A stretch of 5,534 nt of DNA from Pseudomonadota bacterium (GCA_023430845.1 JAEYYJ010000289.1:1-5534), one strand, 5' to 3'; positions 1 to 5,534 are shown, numbered from the stretch's first letter. A program made the numbers and translations. The notes: generated by a model not told the origin, from the sequence alone.

Positions 1-3
1 GTT

Positions 4-435
4 GTGCTTGCACGCCTTGTGTTCAAGCTGTTATGCAGCCCGCGACACGCTCATGAGGATTCTCACCACGTGTACAACTGCACGAAGTGCCCCGGATTCT
101 GCTGCTCCTATCCGGTGATCGCCATCACGAAGCGCGATGTCGAGCGGCTGGCGCGCTATCACGAGCTCAGCTTCGACACGGCAAAGAAGCGCTTCACCAA
201 GAGCGCGCACGGTCACAAATACCTCATGCGGCGCAAGGCCGATCCGCACTTCGGCAAGATCTGCCGGTTTTTCGATACCGAGGCGCGCCGCTGCACGATC
301 TACCACGCTCGCCCTTCGACGTGCCGAGCTTATCCCGGCCCGGGCCGCTGCGGGTACTATGACTTCCTGAGCTTCGAACGCCGCATCCAGGAAGACCCCG
401 ATCGTGTCGCTATCACCAATCACGACGAGAATTGA
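4..435 (+). CDS. YkgJ-family cysteine-cluster protein (putative Zn/Fe-binding), start uncertain
   Basis: A 143-residue protein with the cysteine-cluster signature of the YkgJ/CxxCxxCC family. The N-terminal cluster is CTKCPGFCC (Cys26, 29, 33, 34), followed by SYP. A second set of cysteines lies at Cys87, Cys97, Cys107 (in RPSTCRAYP) and Cys116. These eight conserved-looking cysteines are thought in the family to bind a zinc or iron ion; the biochemical role is not established. There is no signal peptide and no membrane segment, so it is probably cytoplasmic. Length fits the family (roughly 100 to 200 residues). The start is a GTG at position 4, but the reading frame is still open at position 1 and no ribosome binding site can be seen, so the gene may begin outside the window. 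It converges on the acyl-CoA dehydrogenase gene with a 78-base gap and is probably not functionally tied to it. Family assignment is firm; start and function are not. Confidence 0.88.
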   Translation: MLARLVFKLLCSPRHAHEDSHHVYNCTKCPGFCCSYPVIAITKRDVERLARYHELSFDTAKKRFTKSAHGHKYLMRRKADPHFGKICRFFDTEARRCTIYHARPSTCRAYPGPGRCGYYDFLSFERRIQEDPDRVAITNHDEN

Positions 436-462
436 GGGTACGAGCCGGACTGCACTCTCTTC

Positions 463-492
463 CCCTTCTCCCCGTTCTTACGAGGAGAAGGG
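463..492. repeat. Intergenic palindrome (hairpin), probable dispersed repeat and possible bidirectional terminator
   Basis: Bases 463-474 pair with 481-492 in a 12-bp stem with one mismatch (C472 against A483) and a six-base loop, TTCTTA. The outer nine pairs are perfect (CCCTTCTCC with GGAGAAGGG). It sits between the stop codons of two convergent genes, where a terminator serving both strands would be expected, but no T-run follows the stem on either strand, so it is not a classical intrinsic terminator. The CTTCTCCCCG-loop-CGGGGAGAAG pattern resembles dispersed palindromes I recall from intergenic regions of Hyphomicrobiales genomes. That resemblance is from memory and was not searched. Confidence 0.6.
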
Positions 493-513
493 ACTGCGTT
501 GTGCCCGGCACCA

Positions 514-1683
514 TCAATAGCTCTTCGGCAATCCCAACTGCCGCTCAGCAACGTGCGAGAGAACGAGCTCGCGCGACACGGGCGCAATGCGCGCGATCAT
601 GATCTCGCGCAGGTAGCGCTCGACGTGGAACTCCTTCGCGTAGCCCATGCCGCCGTGGGTCATGATCGCGGTCTCGCAAGCCTCGAAGCCCGCTTCGCCC
701 GCGAGATACTTCGCCGCGTTCGACTCGATGCCGCAAGGCAACCCGCGGTCGTAGAGCGACGCCGCCTTGAAGACCATCAGGTTCGCCGCCTCCAAGTTCA
801 TCCAGCAGCGCGCGAGCGGGTGCTGAATAGCCTGGTTTTTGCCGATCGGGCGGCCGAACACGACACGATCCTTGGCGTATTGGGTGGCGCGCTCGATGGC
901 CACACGCCCGAGGCCGACAGCCTCCGAGGCGATCAGAATGCGCTCGGGGTTCATGCCGTGCAGGATGTATTGGAAGCCCTTGCCTTCCTCACCGATGCGA
1001 TCCTCGATCGGAATATGGAAGCCGTCGAAAAAGACTTGATTGGAGTCGACCGCCTTGCGGCCCATCTTCTCGATCTCGCGCACTTCGACTGTCTTGCGAT
1101 CGATCGTCGTGTAGAAGAGCGAGAGACCTTCGGTCGGCTTCTTGACGTCCTCCAGCGGCGTCGTACGCGCGAGCAGCAGCATCTTCTCGGCAACCTGAGC
1201 CGTCGAAATCCAGATCTTGGCGCCGTGGACCTTGTAGCCCGAGTTCCCGTCGCGTACGGCGCGTGTCTTGAGGCGCGTTGTATCGAGACCGACGTTCGGC
1301 TCGGTGACGGCGAAGCAGCTCTTTTCCTTGCCGGCGATGAGCGGCGGCAGGTGGCGTTGTTTCTGCTCCTCGGTACCGAAGACGACGACCGGATTGAGGC
1401 CGAAGATGTTCATGTGAATCGCAGACGCGCCCTGCATGCCGGCGCCGGATTCCGCGATGGCCTGCATCATGATTGCGGCTTCAGTGATGCCGAGGCCGGC
1501 ACCGCCGTACTGCTCCGGCATGGCAATGCCGAGCCAACCATCGGCCGCGAGTGCCTGATGCAGTTCCACGGGGAAGCCGCCGTGGCGATCCTTCTCAAGC
1601 CAATAGCTGTCGCCGAGCCGCGCGCAGATCTTGAGGATCGCATCGCGGATGCCTTGCTGCTCCTCGGTGAAAGAGAAGTCCAT
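514..1683 (-). CDS. Acyl-CoA dehydrogenase (FAD-dependent), probably for branched-chain or unusual acyl-CoA
   Basis: The 389-residue length is typical of a bacterial acyl-CoA dehydrogenase, a soluble FAD flavoprotein that oxidises an acyl-CoA to the 2,3-enoyl-CoA and passes electrons to electron-transferring flavoprotein. The N-terminal helical domain starts MDFSFTEEQ. The middle beta domain carries FAVTEPNVGLDTT (residues 124-136) and KIWIST (156-161), matching the flavin- and substrate-contacting segments. The C-terminal domain has RVVFGRPI (273-280), NQAIQ (283-287) and THGGMGY (342-348). The usual catalytic Glu of the C-terminal YEGT motif is missing; that stretch reads RIAPVS (365-370), with Pro368 at the Glu position. 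Glu247 in NPER aligns with the helix-G catalytic Glu of isovaleryl-CoA dehydrogenase and can replace it. The ATG start has AGGA at 1696-1693, nine bases upstream. It is the second gene of a probable operon, 29 bases after the racemase-type gene. The substrate is not determined. Confidence 0.95.
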   Translation of the reverse strand: MDFSFTEEQQGIRDAILKICARLGDSYWLEKDRHGGFPVELHQALAADGWLGIAMPEQYGGAGLGITEAAIMMQAIAESGAGMQGASAIHMNIFGLNPVVVFGTEEQKQRHLPPLIAGKEKSCFAVTEPNVGLDTTRLKTRAVRDGNSGYKVHGAKIWISTAQVAEKMLLLARTTPLEDVKKPTEGLSLFYTTIDRKTVEVREIEKMGRKAVDSNQVFFDGFHIPIEDRIGEEGKGFQYILHGMNPERILIASEAVGLGRVAIERATQYAKDRVVFGRPIGKNQAIQHPLARCWMNLEAANLMVFKAASLYDRGLPCGIESNAAKYLAGEAGFEACETAIMTHGGMGYAKEFHVERYLREIMIARIAPVSRELVLSHVAERQLGLPKSY

Positions 1684-1712
1684 TCGAGTGTTTCCTGCTT
1701 GTTGTTCTTGTC

Positions 1713-2867
1713 TCAGCGCGGCGTGCTGACGACGCCAGCCTCGATGAAAGCAGCAATTTCGCTCGATGAGTAGCCCGCTGCCTTCAATACTGCCTCGCTA
1801 TCCGTACCGGCAGCCTTGGGAGATCCGGCGATTTCGGGCGACGTCCGGCTGAAACGCGGCCCAGGCGCCGGCTGAACGACGCCGTCACGCTCGACGAAGG
1901 TCGCGCGGGCGGCATTGTGTGGGTGGGCACCGACCTCCTTCATGGCGAGGACAGGCGCGAAGCAGGCATCGCTGTCCGCGAAGATGGCGCACCAATCGTC
2001 GCGCGTCTTCGTTTTGAAGACATCCGCATAGCGCTTGGCAAGCTCCGGCCAGCGCGCGCGATCGTACTGCTTGGGCAGATCCTCCCCCGCAATGCCGAGG
2101 CGTTCCAGGAGGTCGGCATAGAAGCGCTTCTCGATCGAGCCGATCGACACCCACTTGCCGTCCTTGGTCTCATAGACGCCGTACCATGGCGCGCCGGTAT
2201 CGAGGATGTTCTCGCCGCGCTCGTCCTTCCACATGCCGCTGCCGAGAAAGCCGTAGATGCCGGCCATGAGCAGCGAGGCGCCATCGACCATGGCAGCATC
2301 GACGACCTGACCTTTTCCGGATGAGCGCGCTTCGAGGATGCCGCAGAGCACGCCGAAGGCCAGCAGCATACCGCCGCCGCCGAAATCACCGACCAGATTG
2401 AGTGGCGGAATGGGCGGGCCATCCTTCTGCCCGATGGCATGGAGAGCACCCGATAGCGCGATGTAGTTGATGTCATGGCCCGCGCGCGGGGCCATCGGCC
2501 CATCCTGGCCGAAGCCGGTCATGCGCCCGAACACGAGGCGCGAATTGACCTCCCACAGCGCCTGCGGACCGAGCCCAAGGCGCTCCATGACCCCCGGCCG
2601 GAAACCCTCGATGAGCGCGTCCGCGTCCTTAACCAAGCGGCGGACGATATCGCGCCCGGCCGCGCTTTTCACATCGACGGCGACGGTCTGGCGGCCACGG
2701 TGGAGCACCTCGAAGCGCGGCTCACGGCCCGGAAGGCCGAGATCGGCACCGTCCGAACGGTCCACCCGGATGACTTCCGCCCCCATGTCCGACAGCATCA
2801 TGCCGCAGAACGGAGCCGGCCCGATGCCGGCCATTTCGATGATACGGACACCCTTCAGCGGCCCCAT
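1713..2867 (-). CDS. Alpha-methylacyl-CoA racemase-type CaiB/BaiF (family III CoA-transferase fold) protein
   Basis: A 384-residue protein of the CaiB/BaiF fold. Within that fold it looks like alpha-methylacyl-CoA racemase (AMACR, or MCR in Mycobacterium tuberculosis) rather than a CoA-transferase. The N-terminus reads MGPLKGVRIIEMAGIGPAPF, and the hallmark segments GHDINYIALSGALHAIG (from residue 130) and LNLVGDFGGGG (156-166) are present. His131, Asp161 and Glu246 match the MCR acid/base residues His126, Asp156 and Glu241 with a constant offset of five. The enzyme would interconvert (R)- and (S)-2-methylacyl-CoA by removing and returning the alpha proton in the cytosol, making the S form needed by acyl-CoA dehydrogenases, which fits the dehydrogenase gene immediately downstream. 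The ATG is well placed, with AAGGAG seven bases upstream. The C-terminus (GYSSSEIAAFIEAGVV) is typical of the superfamily, and the gene looks intact. The alternative is a CoA-transferase, less likely given the motifs. Confidence 0.94.
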   Translation of the reverse strand: MGPLKGVRIIEMAGIGPAPFCGMMLSDMGAEVIRVDRSDGADLGLPGREPRFEVLHRGRQTVAVDVKSAAGRDIVRRLVKDADALIEGFRPGVMERLGLGPQALWEVNSRLVFGRMTGFGQDGPMAPRAGHDINYIALSGALHAIGQKDGPPIPPLNLVGDFGGGGMLLAFGVLCGILEARSSGKGQVVDAAMVDGASLLMAGIYGFLGSGMWKDERGENILDTGAPWYGVYETKDGKWVSIGSIEKRFYADLLERLGIAGEDLPKQYDRARWPELAKRYADVFKTKTRDDWCAIFADSDACFAPVLAMKEVGAHPHNAARATFVERDGVVQPAPGPRFSRTSPEIAGSPKAAGTDSEAVLKAAGYSSSEIAAFIEAGVVSTPR

Positions 2868-2874
2868 GTGTCGT

Positions 2875-2880
2875 CTCCTT
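2875..2880 (-). promoter_or_regulatory. Shine-Dalgarno site of the racemase-type gene
   Basis: The minus strand reads AAGGAG, a near-perfect Shine-Dalgarno core, seven bases before the ATG at 2867. It fixes the start of the racemase-type gene. It is the strongest ribosome binding site in the window, which suggests good translation of the first gene of the operon. Confidence 0.8.
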
Positions 2881-2904
2881 CCTCGCGTTTCGTTCGCTTT
2901 CGTA

Positions 2905-2920
2905 GTGCCGGCGACGGCAC
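2905..2920 (-). other. Small hairpin in the leader of the racemase/dehydrogenase operon
   Basis: GTGCCG (2905-2910) and CGGCAC (2915-2920) form a perfect six-base-pair GC-rich stem around a four-base loop. In the minus-strand transcript it would lie in the 5' leader, 24 bases upstream of the Shine-Dalgarno core, too far to hide it directly. No T-run follows. A role in mRNA stability is possible; chance is also plausible in GC-rich DNA. Confidence 0.35.
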
Positions 2921-2944
2921 CCGCAGCGATTGTCGTCGTCGTCT

Positions 2945-2958
2945 TAACCGTTCGGTCA
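2945..2958. promoter_or_regulatory. Candidate repressor operator palindrome (TetR-like)
   Basis: The sequence TAACCGTTCGGTCA contains the inverted repeat ACCG-TT-CGGT (2947-2956), and the outermost T and A also pair by symmetry. Short ACCG-NN-CGGT palindromes are common among operators of TetR-family repressors, which often control acyl-CoA degradation genes. It lies just downstream of a possible -10 box for the minus-strand operon, across the predicted start of transcription, where a bound repressor would block initiation. No regulator gene is present in the window. The family assignment is an inference. Confidence 0.4.
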
Positions 2959-2959
2959 C

Positions 2960-2988
2960 TTTAGCCCAAGCGCGTAATCCTTCAGCAA
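2960..2988 (-). promoter_or_regulatory. Weak candidate promoter for the racemase/dehydrogenase operon
   Basis: On the minus strand TTGCTG (2988-2983) and GCTAAA (2965-2960) are separated by 17 bases, the preferred spacing for a housekeeping sigma factor. Each box matches the TTGACA/TATAAT consensus at only three of six positions. Predicted initiation near 2953 would give a leader of about 85 bases and would place the ACCG-TT-CGGT palindrome over the start site. No convincing promoter was found for the divergent kinase gene, which must start somewhere in the same 160 bases. Confidence 0.3.
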
Positions 2989-3016
2989 GACTCCTCTGAT
3001 TGGATCGGCGTTCATT

Positions 3017-3021
3017 AAGGG
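3017..3021 (+). promoter_or_regulatory. Ribosome binding site that fixes the GTG start of the hybrid kinase
   Basis: AAGGG lies six bases before the GTG at 3028. An in-frame TGA at 3022-3024 lies one codon further upstream, so the reading frame cannot start any earlier. Together these support the GTG at 3028 over the internal GTG codons at 3046 and 3103. Confidence 0.65.
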
Positions 3022-3027
3022 TGAGCC

Positions 3028-5376
3028 GTGGGGAGTTCGCGTCCGGTGCCCAACCGCAAAGACAATAACGGCGAGGCAACGCCATCGCCCGGGCCTGAAG
3101 TTGTGTCCGAAGGCCGGACACGGCACCGCCATTCCCATGGCGAGCCCTCGCTGAATATTCACGACGGCTCGATCGTGCTGCGCAAGCTCGCGCGCCTGCT
3201 GCAGAGGCCCGGCGTTGCCGAGCGCATCGCATCGCGCGCACTCCGGGACAGGAAACGCCGGCGGCTCCCCGAAGCGGGCCATATCAGCGAGGCGCATCCC
3301 GGCCTCGAACGCCTCAAGGATCTCGAGTGGGAGCTGCGCGACAACGAGGGACGCTATCGCGACCTTCTCGACCGCCAGAGCCACGTCATCAGCCGCACGG
3401 ACATGGAAGGGCGGCTGACATTCGTGAACCGGTCGTTCTGCCGGACTTTCGGCGTCGATGCCGAGGATGTACTCGGTACGACCTTCGCGCCAGCGGTCGT
3501 CGGCGGTGCGAGCTGGCCCGCAGCAGAAAGCGCGCATACTGCCGTAACGCCGCCCTTCGAGCTCAGGATCCTGACACCGATCGGGCCGCGCTGGTTTGCT
3601 TTCGAACAGCAGACGGCGCCCACGCTCGACGGCCTCGGCATCGAGATCCAGCGTGTCGGGCGCGACATCACGGATCAGCGCCGCATCGAGCAGGAGCTGG
3701 AGACGGCGCGCGACGCCGCCTTGTCAGCGAACCGTGCGAAGTCGCGGTTCCTCGCGACCATGAGCCACGAAATCCGCACGCCCATGAACGGCATCCTCGG
3801 GATGTCCGCCTTGCTTACGGAGACACCGCTCAGCGCCGACCAGCGCACGTACGCCCGCGCTATAGAGGAATCAGCACGCACGCTGCTCTCGCTCATCGAT
3901 GAGATCCTCGACTTCTCGCGCATCGAAGCCGGTAAGCTCGAGATCGCAGCCGAGCCTTTCGAGCTCGATCAGTGCATCGAATCCGCCGTCGAGCTTCTCC
4001 AGCCCAAGGCGAGCGAGAAGAAGCTCGACCTCGCCTGGTGGATCGAGCCTTCATTGCCCAAGCTCGTGATCGGCGATGCCATGAGGCTGCGCCAGATCCT
4101 CCTGAACCTCATCGGCAATGCCATCAAGTTCACCGATCGAGGCGGTATCGCTGTCCGCGTCAACGGCGAGATGGAGCCGTCGGGCGCTACCGTTCGGCTG
4201 TCGATCCGCATCACCGATACGGGCATCGGCATTGCCGAGAGCACGCTGCCGGCCCTCTTCAGCGAGTTCGAGCAGACCGACGAGACCGTGCGCCGTCAAC
4301 GCGGCGGCACCGGTCTCGGCCTCGCCATCTCACGGCGTCTCGCACGCGGCATGGGTGGCGATATCTCGGTGACGAGCGCGCTCGGCATCGGCTCGACGTT
4401 CACGCTGAGCCTGACGGCCGGCGTCATGCCACTGAGCCGGCCCGTACTCGATGTGCCGACCCGCGCAGGCGAGCCGCAGGTCATCCTCGTTGCTCTGGAT
4501 GGGCCCGTCGAGCGGCGGATCGTTGCCGAAGTGCTGCGCTCGCTCGGCTTCGATGCCGTCGAGAGCAGCATCGCCGACGCCCATCGCCTGACGCGCGGTT
4601 CTCGCGGACCGGCCAGACGCTTCAGCACACTCCTGATCGGCGGCGAAAGCGGCGTTGAGACCGCGCGTCATCTACTCGAGACGCTGCGCGATGGCGACAA
4701 GAGCGCGGTGCGTGGCGTGGTACTGATCGAGCCGTCGAGCCGCCCCTCGCTGCCAGCCTTCAAGGCCAGCGGCTTCGATGCCTATCTCGTCCGCCCCGTC
4801 CGCCCTTCATCGATTGTGACACAGATTATCACGCGCGCGGTGACGCCGCGCACGGCGGCGGCACTGCCGCAACGCGACCGGCCCCGCACCGACACGTCCG
4901 ATGGCGAGCACAACGGCATCCGCGTGCTGCTCGCAGAGGACAATCACATCAACGCGCTGCTCGCCACGCGGATGATCGAGCGCTCGGGTTGCCGCGTCGA
5001 GCGCGTCACCAATGGCCGCGAGGCCGTCGAGGCGCTGCGGGCGACGATCGACGGCAGCGCACCGGACTTCGACCTCGTGTTCATGGACGTGCTCATGCCG
5101 GAGATCGACGGTCTCGAGGCGACGCGGCTTATCAAGGAGATGTTCGACGAGGCCGGGCATCGCCGCCCGCCGATCGTCGCGCTCACGGCCAATGCCTTCA
5201 GCGAGGACCGCAAGCGCTGCCTCGACGGCGGCATGGACGACTATCTCGCAAAGCCCTTCGAGCCCGACGATCTCGATCTCGTTCTCACCAACTGGTGCGG
5301 TGGGGCGCCCCACCTCGAGCCCGATGGCGCGCTCGATGCCGAGCTGGAGTCGCCCGCCACAGGCACCGCCGCTTAG
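3028..5376 (+). CDS. Soluble PAS-domain hybrid sensor histidine kinase/response regulator with a degenerate internal receiver
   Basis: The protein has 782 residues. Residues 1-95 are polar and basic, probably disordered (RDRKRRR at 73-79). A PAS domain follows (about 107-217, ending GRDITDQRRIEQEL), then a short coiled linker. The HisKA domain carries SHEIRTPMNG with His247 as the phosphorylated histidine. The HATPase_c domain shows N-box Asn360/Asn364, G1 DTGIGI (397-402), FEQ (414-416) and G2 GGTGLGLAI (426-434). Next comes a receiver-like domain (about 484-603) that has lost its phosphoacceptor, then an intact receiver (about 631-755) with Glu637/Asp638, phosphoacceptor Asp687, Thr720 and Lys742. 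There is no signal peptide or membrane span, so it should sense a cytoplasmic cue through PAS and pass phosphate from His247 to Asp687. It has no HPt domain, so output needs a separate HPt protein or protein contact. The signal is unknown. It resembles PAS hybrid kinases common in Hyphomicrobiales; no gene name is warranted. Confidence 0.95.
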   Translation: MGSSRPVPNRKDNNGEATPSPGPEVVSEGRTRHRHSHGEPSLNIHDGSIVLRKLARLLQRPGVAERIASRALRDRKRRRLPEAGHISEAHPGLERLKDLEWELRDNEGRYRDLLDRQSHVISRTDMEGRLTFVNRSFCRTFGVDAEDVLGTTFAPAVVGGASWPAAESAHTAVTPPFELRILTPIGPRWFAFEQQTAPTLDGLGIEIQRVGRDITDQRRIEQELETARDAALSANRAKSRFLATMSHEIRTPMNGILGMSALLTETPLSADQRTYARAIEESARTLLSLIDEILDFSRIEAGKLEIAAEPFELDQCIESAVELLQPKASEKKLDLAWWIEPSLPKLVIGDAMRLRQILLNLIGNAIKFTDRGGIAVRVNGEMEPSGATVRLSIRITDTGIGIAESTLPALFSEFEQTDETVRRQRGGTGLGLAISRRLARGMGGDISVTSALGIGSTFTLSLTAGVMPLSRPVLDVPTRAGEPQVILVALDGPVERRIVAEVLRSLGFDAVESSIADAHRLTRGSRGPARRFSTLLIGGESGVETARHLLETLRDGDKSAVRGVVLIEPSSRPSLPAFKASGFDAYLVRPVRPSSIVTQIITRAVTPRTAAALPQRDRPRTDTSDGEHNGIRVLLAEDNHINALLATRMIERSGCRVERVTNGREAVEALRATIDGSAPDFDLVFMDVLMPEIDGLEATRLIKEMFDEAGHRRPPIVALTANAFSEDRKRCLDGGMDDYLAKPFEPDDLDLVLTNWCGGAPHLEPDGALDAELESPATGTAA
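4477..4836 (+). other. Degenerate (pseudo-)receiver domain inside the hybrid kinase
   Basis: Residues 484-603 keep the receiver pattern of alternating strands and helices: QVILVALDGP, then RRIVAEVLRSLGFDAVES, then RFSTLLIGGES, then VVLIEP, then GFDAYLVRPVRP. The functional residues are changed. Only one acid (Asp491) of the metal-binding pair remains, Gly538 stands where the phosphorylated Asp should be, and Arg589 replaces the invariant Lys before Pro. It should not accept phosphate and more likely acts as a binding or regulatory module. Domain edges are approximate. Confidence 0.75.
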
Positions 5377-5511
5377 CGCACAAACAACGAGCCAATAAAG
5401 GCGCAGGGCTATCCTTGCAGTCATCAACCGGGCTTGGTAGCCAGGGTGGACCGTCTTTTGGGGCGGCGTTGATGCTGACGGTCACAAACCGGGCGGCGCA
5501 GAAAGCGCGAC
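5377..5511. other. Intergenic region after the kinase gene, without a clear terminator
   Basis: No convincing coding sequence or intrinsic terminator is seen. The only hairpin candidate near the kinase stop is a four-base-pair stem (GGCT/AGCC, 5431-5442) with a T-run of just four bases some way downstream. Two similar 13-base words, TCATCAACCGGGC (5421-5433) and TCACAAACCGGGC (5482-5494), match at 11 of 13 positions and start 61 bases apart. The region may carry regulatory sites for a following gene. Confidence 0.4.
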
Positions 5512-5534
5512 ATGAACACCACGCCAAATGACGC
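5512..5534 (+). CDS. Possible start of a further gene, cut by the window end
   Basis: An ATG at 5512 opens a frame reading MNTTPND that is still open at the window end. It follows the kinase stop by 135 bases on the same strand, a normal spacing for a next gene. There is no good Shine-Dalgarno site, only a weak purine run (AGAAAG, 5500-5505). Seven codons are too few to identify a product, and the frame may be accidental. Confidence 0.3.

Noticed and set aside
499..1773. A 424-codon plus-strand open frame opposite the acyl-CoA dehydrogenase gene
   Set aside because: It is fully antisense to a gene with clear family motifs, and its translation shows no recognisable domain. Long antisense frames are expected in GC-rich DNA.
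2932..2943. Four tandem GTC triplets in the divergent intergenic region
   Set aside because: Too short to count as a meaningful repeat; could be chance or slippage in GC-rich DNA.
2475..2999. A 174-codon plus-strand frame over the start of the racemase-type gene and the divergent region
   Set aside because: It is mostly antisense to a well-supported gene and has no domain or convincing ribosome binding site; its product looks like a shadow translation.
2956..3537. A 193-codon minus-strand frame opposite the kinase N-terminus
   Set aside because: It overlaps the kinase, whose start is supported by AAGGG and an upstream stop, and crosses the operon's promoter region. No recognisable motif was seen.
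4807..5427. A 206-codon minus-strand frame opposite the kinase C-terminal receiver
   Set aside because: It is antisense to the intact receiver domain, and its apparent regular pattern mirrors the codon bias of the real gene.
5431..5459. Possible intrinsic terminator after the kinase gene (GGCT/AGCC stem, then TTTT)
   Set aside because: The stem has only four pairs and the T-run lies 13 bases beyond it, so it does not meet the usual pattern.
5472..5531. A 19-codon open frame starting ATG at 5472 and ending at the TGA 5529-5531
   Set aside because: There is no ribosome binding site and no recognisable sequence; it overlaps the alternative start at 5512. Too short to support.

Overview
The window looks like chromosomal DNA of a GC-rich alphaproteobacterium, most likely of the order Hyphomicrobiales. 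This rests on the codon bias (strong G/C in third positions), on the look of the hybrid histidine kinase and the fatty-acid genes, and on a CTTCTCCCC-type intergenic palindrome of a kind I recall from that group. The genus cannot be fixed from this sequence. I see no IS element, phage gene, CRISPR array, tRNA or rRNA, and base composition looks even throughout.

Layout: (1) A small cysteine-cluster protein of the YkgJ/CxxCxxCC type runs on the plus strand at the left edge; its true start may lie outside the window. (2) A 78-base convergent intergenic region holds an imperfect 12-bp hairpin, probably a dispersed repeat and possible two-way terminator. (3) Two minus-strand genes form a probable operon, transcribed from about 2953 down to 514: an alpha-methylacyl-CoA racemase-type family III CoA-transferase fold protein, then, after 29 bases, an acyl-CoA dehydrogenase. 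(4) A 160-base divergent intergenic region holds the operon's Shine-Dalgarno site, a leader hairpin, a weak candidate promoter and an ACCG-TT-CGGT palindrome that could be a repressor operator. (5) A 782-codon plus-strand gene encodes a soluble hybrid sensor kinase: PAS, HisKA, HATPase, a degenerate pseudo-receiver and an intact receiver. (6) The last 158 bases hold no clear gene, apart from a possible start codon of a following gene at 5512.

How they work together: the racemase and dehydrogenase plausibly act in series on branched-chain (2-methyl) acyl-CoA thioesters. The racemase would convert (R) to (S) epimers and the dehydrogenase would make the 2,3-enoyl-CoA. The divergent kinase is not obviously linked in function, but shares the intergenic control region. 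The most notable points are the non-canonical position of the dehydrogenase's catalytic glutamate, the pseudo-receiver inside the kinase and the putative operator. I found no evidence for a wholly new biological system here.
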